Assembly (NCBI RefSeq): GCF_051020515.1
Contig: NZ_CP194857.1
Span: forward strand, 3,162,001-3,226,000
DNA: 64,000 nt
Origin: CALKWS01 sp051020515
GTDB taxonomy: Bacteria > Actinomycetota > Actinomycetes > Actinomycetales > Beutenbergiaceae
Direction: 5' to 3'
Of this stretch, positions 48,822-59,300 are shown one piece after another (position 1 is the stretch's first letter; every line of letters starts with the position of its first letter). The translations under genes were made by a program, and so were the position numbers. The notes under the pieces were generated by a model. The model worked only from the letters and a program-made list of their open reading frames with translations. It was not told where the DNA came from and made no database searches.

Positions 48822-49352
48822 TCAGCCCGGGAACCGGAATCGGGTCTGGCTGAACGGCGTGCCTTTGCTGAACGCGAGAATTTTTGTGGGCCGGACAGCG
48901 AACACCAGAACCGGTTCGGTTCCGGGCTCCGGGTCGCTCCCCGGGTGGGCGAAACCGCCGCTCACCACGTCGTAGGGCCAGTCGAGCTCGGCCAGCCAGC
49001 GGTCCGCGAGCCGGTGCAGCGTGGTGGGGTCGGCGACGCGCTCGGCGTCGCCCTCCACGGCTACGTCCAGCCCGGAGTTCATATCAGCGGTTCCGGTGCT
49101 CAGAACGCAGGTGGGGGAGCGGGCCAGGTTGACTGCCTTCTGCTCGGTGACGCCGGTGGCGAAGTAGAGGACCCGCTCGTGCCAGATCGCCGGCAACGGC
49201 ACCGCATGTGGTCGCCCGTCCGCGCGCGTCGTGGAAAGCCAGAACATCTGCCGTTCCTGCAACACCGCGCTCACCTCACGCCAGGACGGAGGGCGGGCAT
49301 CGGCATCGGAGTAGCGGCGGTCGAGTTCGGGTGCGGGCGTCGATTCGTTCAT
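48822..49352 (-). CDS. pyridoxamine 5'-phosphate oxidase-fold (PPOX class) protein
   Basis: A 176-residue flavin-binding split-barrel protein. The segments MFWLSTTRADGRPHAVPLPAIW and LYFATGVTEQKAVNLARSP are typical of PPOX/F420-dependent reductase relatives common in actinobacteria. The ATG at 49352 follows GGAGGACCTGG. The cofactor (FMN, F420 or heme) and substrate cannot be told. It is divergent from rnpB. Confidence 0.82.
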   Translation of the reverse strand: MNESTPAPELDRRYSDADARPPSWREVSAVLQERQMFWLSTTRADGRPHAVPLPAIWHERVLYFATGVTEQKAVNLARSPTCVLSTGTADMNSGLDVAVEGDAERVADPTTLHRLADRWLAELDWPYDVVSGGFAHPGSDPEPGTEPVLVFAVRPTKILAFSKGTPFSQTRFRFPG

Positions 49353-49469
49353 CCAGGTCCTCCGCGTTGTGATGGGGTGATGTGGTACTGACCCTGGCAC
49401 GGGGCAGAACTCATCGCACTGACGAGAACAAGCCCGAGCCGGCCGACGTGGCTGGGCTGTTCGGTCGAA

Positions 49470-49475
49470 TAGAAT
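49470..49475 (+). promoter_or_regulatory. -10 element of rnpB
   Basis: TAGAAT ends 6 bases before the predicted 5' base of the RNase P RNA. No good -35 hexamer is visible at 16-18 bases upstream. Confidence 0.5.
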
Positions 49476-49481
49476 GTAGGT

Positions 49482-49848
49482 GGATGAGTCGGCCAGGCGG
49501 TCGCGTTGCGGAGAGATCCGTACCGAGGAACGTCCGGGCTCCACAGGGCAGGATGGTGGGTAACGCCCACCCGGGGTGACCCGCGGGACAGTGCAACAGA
49601 AAGTAAACCGCCGCATCTTGATGCGGTAAGGGTGAAACGGTGGTGTAAGAGACCACCAGCACACCGGGTGACCGGTGTGGCTAGGTAAACCCCATCCGGA
49701 GCAAGACCAGACAGGAAACACCTGAGGGCTGCCCGCCCGAGTTTCCGGGTAGGTCGCTGGAGGCCTGCGGTAACGCAGGTCCTAGATGGATGGCCGCCCC
49801 CGGGCGCACGCCCCGGCGACAGAACCCGGCGTACCGGCCGACTCATCC
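49482..49848 (+). ncRNA. rnpB: RNase P RNA (bacterial type A)
   Basis: Catalytic RNA of RNase P, about 367 bases, which trims tRNA 5' leaders. The closing P1 helix is visible as GGATGAGTCGGCC pairing with GGCCGACTCATCC. Universally conserved blocks include GAGGAACGTCCGGGCTCC, ACAGAAAGTAAACCGCC, GGTGTAAGAGACCACCAGC and, at the 3' side, ATGGATGGCCGCC and ACAGAACCCGG. No protein gene overlaps it; open frames crossing it are spurious. Confidence 0.95.
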
Positions 49849-49901
49849 GCCCTCCGAGCCACCTGGTTCCGGCCCGCTCCGTTGTGCAGCGACCGGGCGT
49901 G

Positions 49902-50162
49902 CTACTCCACCGGCACATCGGTGATGCCGCTCCACAGGGTCGTGGTCGCGACCACGGCATCGACCTCGGCGCTCCGGTCCGGTTCCTCATCGTGGGCGTC
50001 CGGGCTGCGTCGTTCTCCGGCCGCGGCGTCATCGCCGGAATCGGGAGGAGTCTGCGGATGCTGCATCGGCGGTTCGGCAGGTTCGTCCGGATTGCTACAA
50101 GCCGCCGCGAGCAGGATCGCGGCCAGCATCACCGAGATCACGTTGCGGATGGAACGCTTCAC
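49902..50162 (-). CDS. small lipoprotein
   Basis: An 86-residue predicted lipoprotein: a short basic start (VKRSIRNVISV), a hydrophobic stretch and a lipobox (LAAAC), then a low-complexity mature part rich in Pro, Asp, Glu and Ala. It shows no recognisable domain. The GTG at 50162 lies 8 bases from a GGGGG ribosome-site-like run. It converges on rnpB, leaving 53 bases. It is unlikely to be an enzyme and may be a tethered or processed peptide. Confidence 0.55.
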   Translation of the reverse strand: MKRSIRNVISVMLAAILLAAACSNPDEPAEPPMQHPQTPPDSGDDAAAGERRSPDAHDEEPDRSAEVDAVVATTTLWSGITDVPVE

Positions 50163-50315
50163 TAGCACTGCCCCCTGAGAGTATTTGACCCCTGATCAGC
50201 GGAGCAGCGGCTCCGCGGCGCCGCAGTCTACCAACCGGGGACTACGGCGGGATCAGGGAGCCCCTCACACCGGCGCCCGCCCAACCCGTCGCTGCGGGTA
50301 GTGCGGCAGAGTTCC

Positions 50316-51098
50316 TCAGGCCTCTGCTTCGGCGGCCATGATCGCCGCCCCGATGATGCCGGCCTTGTTCCTCAGGTGAGCCGGCACGATCGGGGCATTG
50401 GTGGTCAGCAACGGCACGAACTTCTTGTGGTCCTTGCTGACTCCACCACCGAAGACGAACAGGTCCGGGGAGAAGAGCAACTCGACGTGGGTCATGTAGC
50501 GCTGCAGGTTCACCACCCACTGCTCATAGGACCACCCCATCTTGTCCTTCACACCGGAGGAGGCGATCTTCTCGGCGCTGTCGCCGTCCATGATCAGGTG
50601 GCCCAGTTCGGTGTTCGGCACCAGTACGGAGTTATGGATCAGCGCGCTACCGATCCCGGTGCCCAGCGTCAGCACCAGCACCACCCCGGGCACATCCTTG
50701 GCAGCCCCGTACCGCATCTCCGCGTACCCGGCGGCGTCCGCGTCATTGATGATGTGTGCTGCGCGGCCCGTGTGGGTTTCGACCACCTCGGCCAGGTTGG
50801 TGCCGACCCAGTCGGAGTGCATGTTCGCCGCGGTCGCGATCACGTCGTGCTGGACGACGCCCGGAAAGGTCACTCCGACCGGAACCTGCTCGGGCAGGTC
50901 GAATCGCTCCACGATCGTCCTCAGGATCAGCCCCACCGCCTCGGGTGTGGACTCCTTCGGGGTGGGGAGGCGGAACCGGTCCGTCAGGAACCTGCCGGTG
51001 TTCAGGTTGACGGGAGCGCCCTTGATTCCCGAACCGCCGATGTCGATACCGAAGCCGATGGCGTCCGCCTCGAGGGAATGTTCCATGGAGAGGTTCAT
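50316..51098 (-). CDS. ppgK: polyphosphate glucokinase
   Basis: ROK-type kinase that phosphorylates glucose using polyphosphate or ATP, typical of actinobacteria. The 260-residue protein has the phosphate-binding motif GFGIDIGGSGIKGAPVN, the LTLGTGIGSALIHN loop, and TELGHLIMDG. The ATG at 51098 is chosen since homology starts at ADAIGFGIDIGG shortly after. It is divergent from the small gene at 51211. Confidence 0.92.
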   Translation of the reverse strand: MNLSMEHSLEADAIGFGIDIGGSGIKGAPVNLNTGRFLTDRFRLPTPKESTPEAVGLILRTIVERFDLPEQVPVGVTFPGVVQHDVIATAANMHSDWVGTNLAEVVETHTGRAAHIINDADAAGYAEMRYGAAKDVPGVVLVLTLGTGIGSALIHNSVLVPNTELGHLIMDGDSAEKIASSGVKDKMGWSYEQWVVNLQRYMTHVELLFSPDLFVFGGGVSKDHKKFVPLLTTNAPIVPAHLRNKAGIIGAAIMAAEAEA

Positions 51099-51210
51099 GG
51101 TGGCCTTGTCGGTTCCTTTGCTCACGTGTGAAGGGAGCGTGCGTGGCAAACGCTATCCAGGCATCGCCGGTCCATGCCATAATCTAGCTTGCCATCAAAG
51201 GAGGTCGGTC

Positions 51211-51441
51211 GTGGCTGAGCACGCAGACGACTCCGTGGAACGCAAGTACTACTTCAACGTCAGCACCGGTAAGGTCGAACAGGGCTATGTCAGTGGCGTA
51301 AGCCACCGAATGGGGCCCTATGACACACCGGAGGAAGCCGCCCGTGCACTGAAGATCGCACGGGAGCGTAACGCTGAGTGGGAGGCCGAGGAGGAGCGTG
51401 AGCGCGCCTGGGCCGAAGGTGAGGATGATGACGGAGTGTAA
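51211..51441 (+). CDS. small acidic protein with an SPOR-like motif
   Basis: A 76-residue highly charged protein (HADDSVERKYYFNVSTGKVE, then KIARERNAEWEAEEER). The first half, with YYFNVSTGKVEQGYVSG and MGPYDTPEEAARAL, resembles short actinobacterial proteins of unknown function, and its spacing of Tyr and Gly recalls peptidoglycan-binding SPOR domains, though this is tentative. An ideal AAAGGAGGT ribosome site sits 5 bases before the GTG. Its 3' end overlaps the start of the amidase gene, so coupled expression is expected. CATAAT near 51178 is a possible -10 element. Confidence 0.72.
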   Translation: MAEHADDSVERKYYFNVSTGKVEQGYVSGVSHRMGPYDTPEEAARALKIARERNAEWEAEEERERAWAEGEDDDGV

Positions 51442-52263
51442 TCAGGCCGACCGGGACGGGATGCCCAGGCTGGGTCGGGCCATCGCGTTGCTGTGCGCGT
51501 TGGTGCTCGGTCTCGGCTTTGCCGCGCCCGCGCTCGCCGACCCCGGCGATGACGGTGGGCTGGACCTGAATCGGTACAGCAAGTGGACTCGCCCCCTCCA
51601 GGGCGTGGTGGTTGCACTGGACCCGGGGCACAACGGCGGCAACTTCGGCGATCTGCGCGCCATCTCCCAACGAGTCTCCGACGGCCGTGGCGGTTTCACG
51701 ACCTGTGACACGCTCGGAACCTCCACCATGGACGGGTACACCGAACACGAACTCGCCTACGACGTGGCGCAGGTGCTGACCGAGCGGCTGGAGTACCTGG
51801 GCCGACGGTGCTGTCCACGCGTACCGACGACCACAGCATCGGGCCGTGCGTGGACGTGCGCGGGCGGTTCGCCGAGGACAACGACGTTGACATCCTGTTG
51901 TCGCTGCACGCCAGCAGCAACCAGGACCGCACCCGATCCGGGTTCCACGTGGCGGTGGCTGACCCGGCGCTCTCGCCGTCCCAGGACGGGCCCAGCCGGC
52001 AGCTCGCCGAAGCCGTCGTCGAGGGCATGGGTGCGGCCGGCCTACAGCCACACCCCGGGCTTGACGACGCCATCGCCGAACGCTCCGACCTGGCGACTCT
52101 GAACTTTGCGCGACGTCCCGCGGTGCAGGTGGAACTGGGCGAGATGCAGAACCCGGCCGATGCGGAGTTGATGACCTCGGCGCAGGGCCGACTCGCTTAT
52201 GCCGAGGCACTGGCCGAGGGCGTGCTGCTCTGGCACGAGGGCCTCGACGCCGGTCGGAACTGA
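51425..52263 (+). CDS. N-acetylmuramoyl-L-alanine amidase (Amidase_3), one frame break
   Basis: Zinc amidase of about 279 residues that cleaves the peptide stem from peptidoglycan. A signal peptide (MPRLGRAIALLCALVLGLGF, with A-rich cleavage region) precedes the domain. Zinc-site motifs are VALDPGHNGGN, Glu in DGYTEHELAYD, and His in LLSLHASSN, with the catalytic Glu in VQVELGEMQN. The frame breaks near 51803, where one base is missing; correction gives YLGATVLSTRTDDHS. The start at 51425 has AAGGTGAGG upstream and overlaps the preceding gene; ATG 51461 is the alternative. Confidence 0.83.
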
Positions 52264-52289
52264 GCCCCGGAGGTCCGAGCCGGTAGGCT

Positions 52290-53144
52290 CTACTCCCAGT
52301 AGGTGTGCTCGGCCGCCGGGAACGACCCGTCCCGGACTTCAGCGGCGTAGGCCTGGGCCGCGTGCTTCAACTCGGTGCCGATCTGGGCGAACTGCTTGGA
52401 GAATCGCGGCGCCCAGGAACCCATACCGGCCATGTCCAACCAGACCAGCACCTGGCCGTCACACCCCGCACCGGCACCGATGCCGATGGTGGGGATGCGC
52501 AACTGGTCACTGATCCGTTGCGCCACCGGGGCCGGCACCATCTCCAGCACCACACCGATCACGCCGGCCTCCTGCAGGGCCAGCGCGTCGGCCAGCAGCG
52601 CCCCGGCGGCGTCCTCACCACGTCCCTGCACCCGCTTGCCGCCCAGGATGTTCTCCGACTGCGGCGTCAGACCCAGGTGCCCGAAGACGGGGATGCCGCC
52701 GTCGGTGAGGAGTTTGGCGTGGGCGGCGACCCGTCGTCCTCCTTCGATCTTCACCGCATGTGCTCCGCCTTCCTTGAGCATGCGCACGGCGGACTCCCAC
52801 GCTTGCGTGGGAGAGGCCTCGTAGGAGCCGAACGGCAGATCGGCCACCACCATGGGGCGCGCGGTGGCCCGGGTCACCGCCCGGACGGCAGGGATGAGTT
52901 CGTCCATGGTGACCGGGATCGTATTGGGGTGGCCGAGCATATTGTCGCCGATGGAATCACCCACGAGCAGGATGTCGATCCCGGCCTCGTCGAAGATCCG
53001 AGCAGTCATCGCGTCGTAGGCGGTCAGCATGGTCAGTCGCTCACCGGCTGCCTTGGCGGCCTCCAGATGCTGCACCCGCACCCGCCTGGGGCGTCGGGCG
53101 TTCACCGCGGGCAGGGCAGAGGTGGGCTCGGTCGGCTCAGGCAT
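52290..53144 (-). CDS. panB: 3-methyl-2-oxobutanoate hydroxymethyltransferase
   Basis: First step of pantothenate synthesis: it transfers a hydroxymethyl group to 2-oxoisovalerate. The 284-residue protein has the metal and substrate motif LLVGDSIGDNMLGHPNTIPV, HAVKIEGG and GHLGLTPQS, typical of PanB. It begins 9 bases after nadE on the same strand, so both cofactor-biosynthesis genes are likely co-transcribed. It converges on the amidase gene with a 26-base gap. Confidence 0.94.
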   Translation of the reverse strand: MPEPTEPTSALPAVNARRPRRVRVQHLEAAKAAGERLTMLTAYDAMTARIFDEAGIDILLVGDSIGDNMLGHPNTIPVTMDELIPAVRAVTRATARPMVVADLPFGSYEASPTQAWESAVRMLKEGGAHAVKIEGGRRVAAHAKLLTDGGIPVFGHLGLTPQSENILGGKRVQGRGEDAAGALLADALALQEAGVIGVVLEMVPAPVAQRISDQLRIPTIGIGAGAGCDGQVLVWLDMAGMGSWAPRFSKQFAQIGTELKHAAQAYAAEVRDGSFPAAEHTYWE

Positions 53145-53153
53145 GACGCCAGC

Positions 53154-54797
53154 CTACCGGGGTGCTTGCTCCCGGAAGCCGCCGGTGACGGGCAACCGTC
53201 GGTCCCGGCCGAAGGCCATCGAGGTCACCTTCGGTCCCAGGGGATACTGACGGCGCTTCCACTCCGCCTGGTCCACCAGCCTGACCACCAGGTCGACCAC
53301 CTCGACCGCGAATCCCTCCTGCACGAGTCGGGCACGGCTCTGGTTCCGCTCCACATACGCTTCCAGCACCGCGTCGAGGACGGCGTAGTCGGGCAGGGAG
53401 TCGGTGTCGCGCTGATCGGGGCGCAATTCGGCGGAGGGTTCCTTGGTGATGGTGTTCTCCGGGATCGGTTCCACCTGCCCGTCCCGGCGGGCACGTTCGT
53501 TGCGGTAGCGGGCCAGTTCCCACACCCGCGACTTCGATACGTCCTTGATCGGCGCGAACCCGCCCACCGCGTCGCCGTAGATGGTGGAATAACCCACCGC
53601 GAGCTCGCTCTTGTTCCCCGGCGCGAGCACCAGATGATGCTCGCTGTTGGACACCGCCATCAGGATCAGTCCCCGAATGCGGGCCTGCAGGTTCTCCTCG
53701 GCCACCCCCTCCAGGCGCAGTTGAGCCTGGAAGGCATCGAAGAGGTCGACGATGCCAACCGTGCGGAAGTTCTGCTCCGGCATGCCCAACCGCTGGGCCA
53801 GGTCGGCGGCGTCGTCGCGGGAGTGCTCCGAGGAGTAGGCCGAGGGCATCGAGATCCCCACCACCGCCTCAGGGCCGAGTGCATCGGCTGCGATCGCGGC
53901 CACGAGTGCCGAATCGATGCCGCCGGACAGGCCCAGCACCACCGAGGCGAAGTTGTTCTTGCGCGCGTAGTCACCCAGGCCGAGCACGAGAGCCTGGTAC
54001 ATCTGATCCGGGTCCGAACCTGCGGGCGCCACAGCCTGCCCCGGACCCCCGGCCAGATCCACGGTCACGACCTCCTCACGGAACATCGAGGCCCGGGACA
54101 GGACCTGCCCACCGGCATCCACAGCGAAGGAGCCGCCGTCAAAGACCAGGTCGTCCTGACCGCCGATCAGGTTGACGTAGACCACCGGGCAGCCGAGCTC
54201 ACCGGCTCTCCGGCCCACCAGTTCGGCGCGCTGATCGGTCTTGCCCCGTTCGTACGGGGAGCCGTTGAGCACCAGCAACCCGGCCAGGTCCGCTCCGGCC
54301 AGGTCCCCGATGACGTTGCCGTCGCGCCAGATGTCCTCACAGATCGCCAGACCGAGCCGGTGCGCACCGACCCGGATGATCCCCGCCTGCGTCCCGGGTG
54401 CGAAGATGCGGTACTCATCGAACACCCCGTAATTGGGTAGGTGCTGCTTGGTGTAGGTGTACTCGATCCCGCCGTGATGCAGCACCAGGGCGGTGTTCGT
54501 AGGCCGGCCGTCGGGGGCGGAGCCCAGGGACCCGACGACGACGGCGACCTCGCCCAAACCGTCGGCCTGCAGGTCCCGGGCCAACTCGGCCGCGCCGGCC
54601 TGGGCAGCCTCGCGAAAGGACGTGCGCAGCGCCAGGTCCTCGATCGGGTAACCCGTCAGGGCCATCTCCCCGAAGACCACCACGGTGGCGCCCTGGCGGG
54701 CGGCCGTGGCGGTGTGGGCACGCACCAGGGCGGCGTTGCCGTCCAGGTCCCCCACAGTCGGATTGACCTGGGCCATAGCGACGCGTAGTGCACTCAT
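53154..54797 (-). CDS. nadE: glutamine-dependent NAD+ synthetase
   Basis: Final step of NAD synthesis: amidation of deamido-NAD using glutamine. The 547-residue fusion has an N-terminal nitrilase-fold glutaminase (Glu in GEMALTGYPIEDLAL, Lys in YTKQHLPNYGVFDE, Cys in LAICEDIWRDGN) and a C-terminal synthetase with the PP-loop LGLSGGIDSALVAAIAADAL and SSEHSRDDA. The ATG at 54797 (MSALRVAMAQVNP) matches the family start; a second ATG 9 bases upstream is possible. It is divergent from glnA2. Confidence 0.94.
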   Translation of the reverse strand: MSALRVAMAQVNPTVGDLDGNAALVRAHTATAARQGATVVVFGEMALTGYPIEDLALRTSFREAAQAGAAELARDLQADGLGEVAVVVGSLGSAPDGRPTNTALVLHHGGIEYTYTKQHLPNYGVFDEYRIFAPGTQAGIIRVGAHRLGLAICEDIWRDGNVIGDLAGADLAGLLVLNGSPYERGKTDQRAELVGRRAGELGCPVVYVNLIGGQDDLVFDGGSFAVDAGGQVLSRASMFREEVVTVDLAGGPGQAVAPAGSDPDQMYQALVLGLGDYARKNNFASVVLGLSGGIDSALVAAIAADALGPEAVVGISMPSAYSSEHSRDDAADLAQRLGMPEQNFRTVGIVDLFDAFQAQLRLEGVAEENLQARIRGLILMAVSNSEHHLVLAPGNKSELAVGYSTIYGDAVGGFAPIKDVSKSRVWELARYRNERARRDGQVEPIPENTITKEPSAELRPDQRDTDSLPDYAVLDAVLEAYVERNQSRARLVQEGFAVEVVDLVVRLVDQAEWKRRQYPLGPKVTSMAFGRDRRLPVTGGFREQAPR

Positions 54798-54903
54798 GCG
54801 GCCCATCGTAGAACGCATGAACCCGCGATGACCTGCCATGATGTAAACCCGCACGGTGGCCGACCCGGGCGGGCGGCCCGATCCGAGTGGAGGTGCCCCA
54901 ACG

Positions 54904-56238
54904 ATGGACCAGCAAGCCGAGCACGTCCTGCGGGTGGTGGAGGAACGAGACGTCCGATTCATCAGGTTGTGGTTCACCGACGTGCTGGGCACGTTGAAGT
55001 CGGTGGCGATCGCGCCGGCGGAGTTGGAGAACGCCTTCAGCGAGGGCATCGGATTCGATGGCAGTTCGATCCAGGGCCTGGCCCGGATCTCCGAATCGGA
55101 CATGCTGGCCAGGCCGGATGCCTCGACCTTCCAGTTGCTTCCCGGCAGGGACAGCCCGCACACCGCACGGATCTTCTGCGACATCCTCACCCCGGAGGGG
55201 GAGCCGGCGCCGGCCGACCCACGAGCTGTCCTCAAGCGCGCTCTCGGCGTGGCCGCCGAGGACGGATTCACCTTCTACACCCACCCCGAGATCGAGTTCT
55301 ACCTGTTCCACCTGAACGAGGACGAGACCGCACCGCTGGTGCCGGTGGATACTGCCGGGTACTTCGACCACGTGGCGCGCGGCCAGAAGGGGCACGACTT
55401 CAGACGTGAGGCGATCTCGCTGCTGGAGTCAATGGGCATCTCGGTGGAGTTCTCCCACCACGAGGCCGGCCCGGGTCAGAACGAGATCGACCTTCGCTAT
55501 GCCGATGCCCTGTCCACGGCGGACAACATCATGACGTTTCGGACCCTGGTGAAGGAACTGGCCCTGGAACGAGATTTCCAGGCCACCTTCATGCCCAAAC
55601 CGCTTCAGGGCGAGCCCGGGTCCGGGATGCATACGCACCTGTCCTTGTTCGAGGACGATGTGAACGCCTTTCACGCCCCGGGGGCCGAGTACCAGCTCTC
55701 GCCCACCGCGCGCTCCTTCATGGCCGGACTGCTGCGGCACAGTCACGAGATCGCGGCGGTGACCAACCAGTTCGTGAACTCCTACAAGCGCCTCTGGGGT
55801 GGGCGCGAGGCACCCAGCTATGTCTGTTGGGGTCACAACAATCGTTCGGCGCTGGTGCGGGTGCCGATGTACAAACCCCTCAAGGGCCAGTCGGTGCGGA
55901 CCGAGTACCGCGGCCTGGACGCCGCCGCCAACCCATACCTGGCCTTCGCGGTGCTGTTGCGCGCGGGCCTGAAGGGGGTACAGGAGAAGTACGAGCTGCC
56001 CGAGGAGGCCGAGGACAACGTCTGGGCCTTGTCCGACGGGGAACGCCGAGCCCTCGGGATCGATCCGCTGCCGGGCAGCCTGGAGCAGGCCTGCCGGGTG
56101 ATGGAGTCCTCCGAACTGGTGGCCGACACACTCGGGGAGTCGGTGTTCCAGTACTTCCTGGAGAACAAGTACCACGAGTGGGATGCCTACCGGGCCCAGG
56201 TCAGCCCGTTCGAGTTGTCCCGGATCGGGCTGATCTGA
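54904..56238 (+). CDS. glnA2: glutamine synthetase, GSI-alpha type (GlnA2)
   Basis: A 444-residue glutamine synthetase: ATP-dependent amidation of glutamate. Active-site segments are GIGFDGSSIQGLARISESDM, HPEIEFYLF, GSGMHTHLSL, NQFVNSYKRLW and the C-terminal EYRGLDAAANPYLAFA. The loop that carries the adenylylated Tyr in GSI-beta enzymes is not present (VWALSDGERR instead of a LYxLPPEE motif), so GlnE should not modify it. GGAGG lies about 12 bases before the ATG. It is followed by glnE on the same strand. Confidence 0.93.
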   Translation: MDQQAEHVLRVVEERDVRFIRLWFTDVLGTLKSVAIAPAELENAFSEGIGFDGSSIQGLARISESDMLARPDASTFQLLPGRDSPHTARIFCDILTPEGEPAPADPRAVLKRALGVAAEDGFTFYTHPEIEFYLFHLNEDETAPLVPVDTAGYFDHVARGQKGHDFRREAISLLESMGISVEFSHHEAGPGQNEIDLRYADALSTADNIMTFRTLVKELALERDFQATFMPKPLQGEPGSGMHTHLSLFEDDVNAFHAPGAEYQLSPTARSFMAGLLRHSHEIAAVTNQFVNSYKRLWGGREAPSYVCWGHNNRSALVRVPMYKPLKGQSVRTEYRGLDAAANPYLAFAVLLRAGLKGVQEKYELPEEAEDNVWALSDGERRALGIDPLPGSLEQACRVMESSELVADTLGESVFQYFLENKYHEWDAYRAQVSPFELSRIGLI

Positions 56239-56296
56239 CCGGGGGCAGTATCGGCTCGTCGGCGTCATCGCCACGGGACCGATCGCCTGCCCCGGT
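56238..56296 (+). terminator. hairpin between glnA2 and glnE
   Basis: A 10-bp stem with one bulged G (ACCGGGGGCAG with CTGCCCCGGT) brackets a 38-base loop that itself contains a small GGCG/CGCC hairpin. It begins at the last base of the glnA2 stop and ends shortly before the glnE ribosome site, so it may lower glnE expression relative to glnA2. Confidence 0.4.
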
Positions 56297-56311
56297 GGAT
56301 AAGGAGATGTG

Positions 56312-59300
56312 ATGCGCACGGAGTCGCCCACGCGGCTGCTGGCGCGTGCAGGGTTCACCGATATCGGGCGTGCCCGGCAATTGTTCGCAGACCCGGTACT
56401 GGCACCGCTGCTGGAGCGTGGCGCGGAACCTTCCGCGCCCGACGCCGGTGCCCTGGCTGATTTGGTGGCCGAACTGGGCAGGGTGGCGGATCCGGATCTC
56501 GCCCTGCTCAGTTTGGTGCGGCTGGTCGAGGCGGCGGCCGAGCGGGAACCGTTGTATGAGCTGCTCTCGGAGGCAGCGCCGGTGCGATCGCGATTGCTCG
56601 CCGTGCTGGGTGGGTCGGCGGCTCTGGGGGACTGGCTGGTGGCGCACCCGGTGGCGGTGCAGATGCTCAGCGGCGCCGGTGAGAGATTGCAGATGCCCGC
56701 AGAGCGGGTCCGACGGCGACTACTCACCGCAGCCGGCGCCGACCCCGACGATGCGGTCCCCGTGGGCGCCAGCCCGGGGGAGGGGGCACTGGATTCCTGG
56801 CGCGGCGTGCCTACCGGCGCGAACTCATGCTGATCGCGTCCGAGGACCTGACCGCGCCGGATCCCGAGGCCCTGCAGCCCCAGGTGTCAGCGGCATTGAG
56901 CGACCTGGCCGCCGCCGCGTTGGAAGGCGCGCTGGCGCTGGCCCGGGCCGAACTGGGGGACCAGGCCCGCGATGTCCGCCTCGCGGTGCTGGGAATGGGA
57001 AAGTCCGGGGGGCGCGAGCTCAACTACGTCTCCGACGTGGATGTGATCTACGTGGTGGAACCGGCCGGGGACCGCACCGAGGACGACGCGGTGCGGGTCG
57101 GCGCCAAACTGGCCGCCGCGCTGGCGAAGATGTGCTCGCGGCCGGCGAAGGAGCCACCTCTGTGGGAGGTTGATGCCGCCCTGCGGCCGGAGGGTAAGAA
57201 CGGGCCGCTGGTGCGCACGCTGGCCTCGCACGTGACCTACTACGAACGGTGGGCGAAGACCTGGGAATTCCAGGCCCTGCTCAAGGCACGCCCGGCGGCC
57301 GGGGATGCCGAGCTGGGCCGGGCGTACGTGGAGGCCCTGGCACCGATGGTGTGGGAGGCGGTGAACCGGGAGAACTTCGTGGAGGATTCCCAGGCGATGC
57401 GTCGCGGGTGGAGGAGCACGTACCTGCCGCGGAGGCGGACCGGCAGATCAAGCTGGGCCGCGGGGGGCTGCGGGACGTGGAGTTCACCGTTCAGTTGCTG
57501 CAGTTGGTGCACGGGCGTCTGGATCCCGACCTGCGCTCGGCCAACACCCTGGAGGCGTTGGCCGAGTTGTCCGCGGCTGGGTACGTGGGCCGCGATCACG
57601 CTGTGGAACTGGGGGAGTGTTACCGCTTCCTCCGGCTCCTGGAGCACCGGATCCAGTTGCACCGGATGCGACGAACACACCTGTTTCCCACTGCGGAGGA
57701 GGATCTGCGCCGGCTGGCCCGGTCGCTGGGACACGGCGGCACCGGGGTGGAGGAGTTGACCGAGCGGTGGCGCACCACGCGGGTGCGGGTGCGACAACTG
57801 CACAAGGAGTTGTTCTACCGGCCGCTGCTTCCGGCCACAGCACGGCTGTCGGCCGATGAGGCGGGGCTCTCACCGGAGTCGGCCGCGGCCCGCCTGGCGG
57901 CGATCGGCTACCGCGACCCTGCCGGTGCGCTACGGCACATCGCCGCGCTGTCCACCGGGTACTCCCGTCGCGCCAAGATCCAACGGCAATTGCTGCCGGT
58001 GCTGCTGGGCTGGTTCGCCGAGGGCGCCGATCCGGACCAGGGACTGTTGTCCTTCCGGAAACTCTCCGAGGAACTGGGTGCCACCCACTGGTACCTGAAG
58101 ATGCTGCGCGATTCGGGCGTGGCCGGTAAGCGCCTGGCCCAGTTGCTCTCGGGTAGTAAGTACGTGGCCGCGAATCTCATCCGCTCACCCGACTCGGTGG
58201 CCTGGCTGGGCGACGACGCCGAGTTGCGCCCCCGTTCACTGGAGTCGCTCTGGCAGAGCCTGGACGCGATGCTGCAGCGACGGGAGGACCCGGAGGGCGC
58301 CACCAGAACGGTGCGTTACATCCGTCGGCGGGAGCTGACCCGGGGCGCGATCGCGGACGTGTTGCACGGCGTACGAGTAGAGGCGATGAGTGAGATCATC
58401 GCCCCCGCGGCGGATCTCGCCCTTCGAGGTGCACTACGGATCGCCACACTGGAAACCGCACCGCAGATGGGCCTGGAGACCGACCCCGGCGAATTCCTCA
58501 TCGTGGCGATGGGCCGCCTCGGTGGCCAGGAGGTGGGGTATGCCTCCGATGCCGATGTACTGTTCGTCCACGAGCCGCACCCGGGCGTCGATGAGCAGTT
58601 GGCCCAGAAGTGGGCCCTGACCGTTGCCGGTCGCGTCCGCAGCCTGCTCGGTTCAACCGAGTCCGAACCAGCACTACCGGTCGACGCCGCCTTGCGCCCG
58701 GAGGGCAAGAACGGGCCGATGGTGCGCACACTGTCCTCCTACGCCGAGTACTACCAGCGCTGGGCCCAGGGGTGGGAGCGCCAGGCGCTGCTACGCGCCC
58801 GCCCCCGGTGGCAGGCAACAGCGAGCTCGCGCGAGCCTTCACCGACATGATCGACCCGTTGCGCTATCCCGAGGGAGGCCTGGATGGGTCCGAGGTGCGC
58901 GAACTGCGCCGGATCAAGGCCCGGGTGGAGGATGAGCGAATGCCCCGGGGGGTCTCCTCCGCCCACCACCTGAAACTGGGCCGCGGTGGCCTGTCCGACG
59001 TGGAGTGGACGGTGCAGTTGTTCCAACTCCAGCACGGCCACGCTGTCTCGGGCCTGCGCGAGACCGAGACGCTCGGGCCGCTGCGGGCCGCCCGGGACGC
59101 GGACCTGATCAGCCCTGGCGATGAAGCCAGGATGCGCGAGGCCTGGGAGTTGGCCTCACGCCTGCGCAACGCGAACGTGCTGGCCACCGGCCGGCCGAAT
59201 CTGCAGCGGGTCGACGTGTTTCCCGCTGGTGAGGAGCTGACCGTGGCCTCTCGATTGATGGGATACAGCCCCGGTCACGCGACGGACCTGGAAGCCGATT

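Noticed and set aside
49349..50032. A minus-strand frame covering rnpB
   Set aside because: It crosses the RNase P RNA, which is clearly recognisable by its conserved core and P1 helix.
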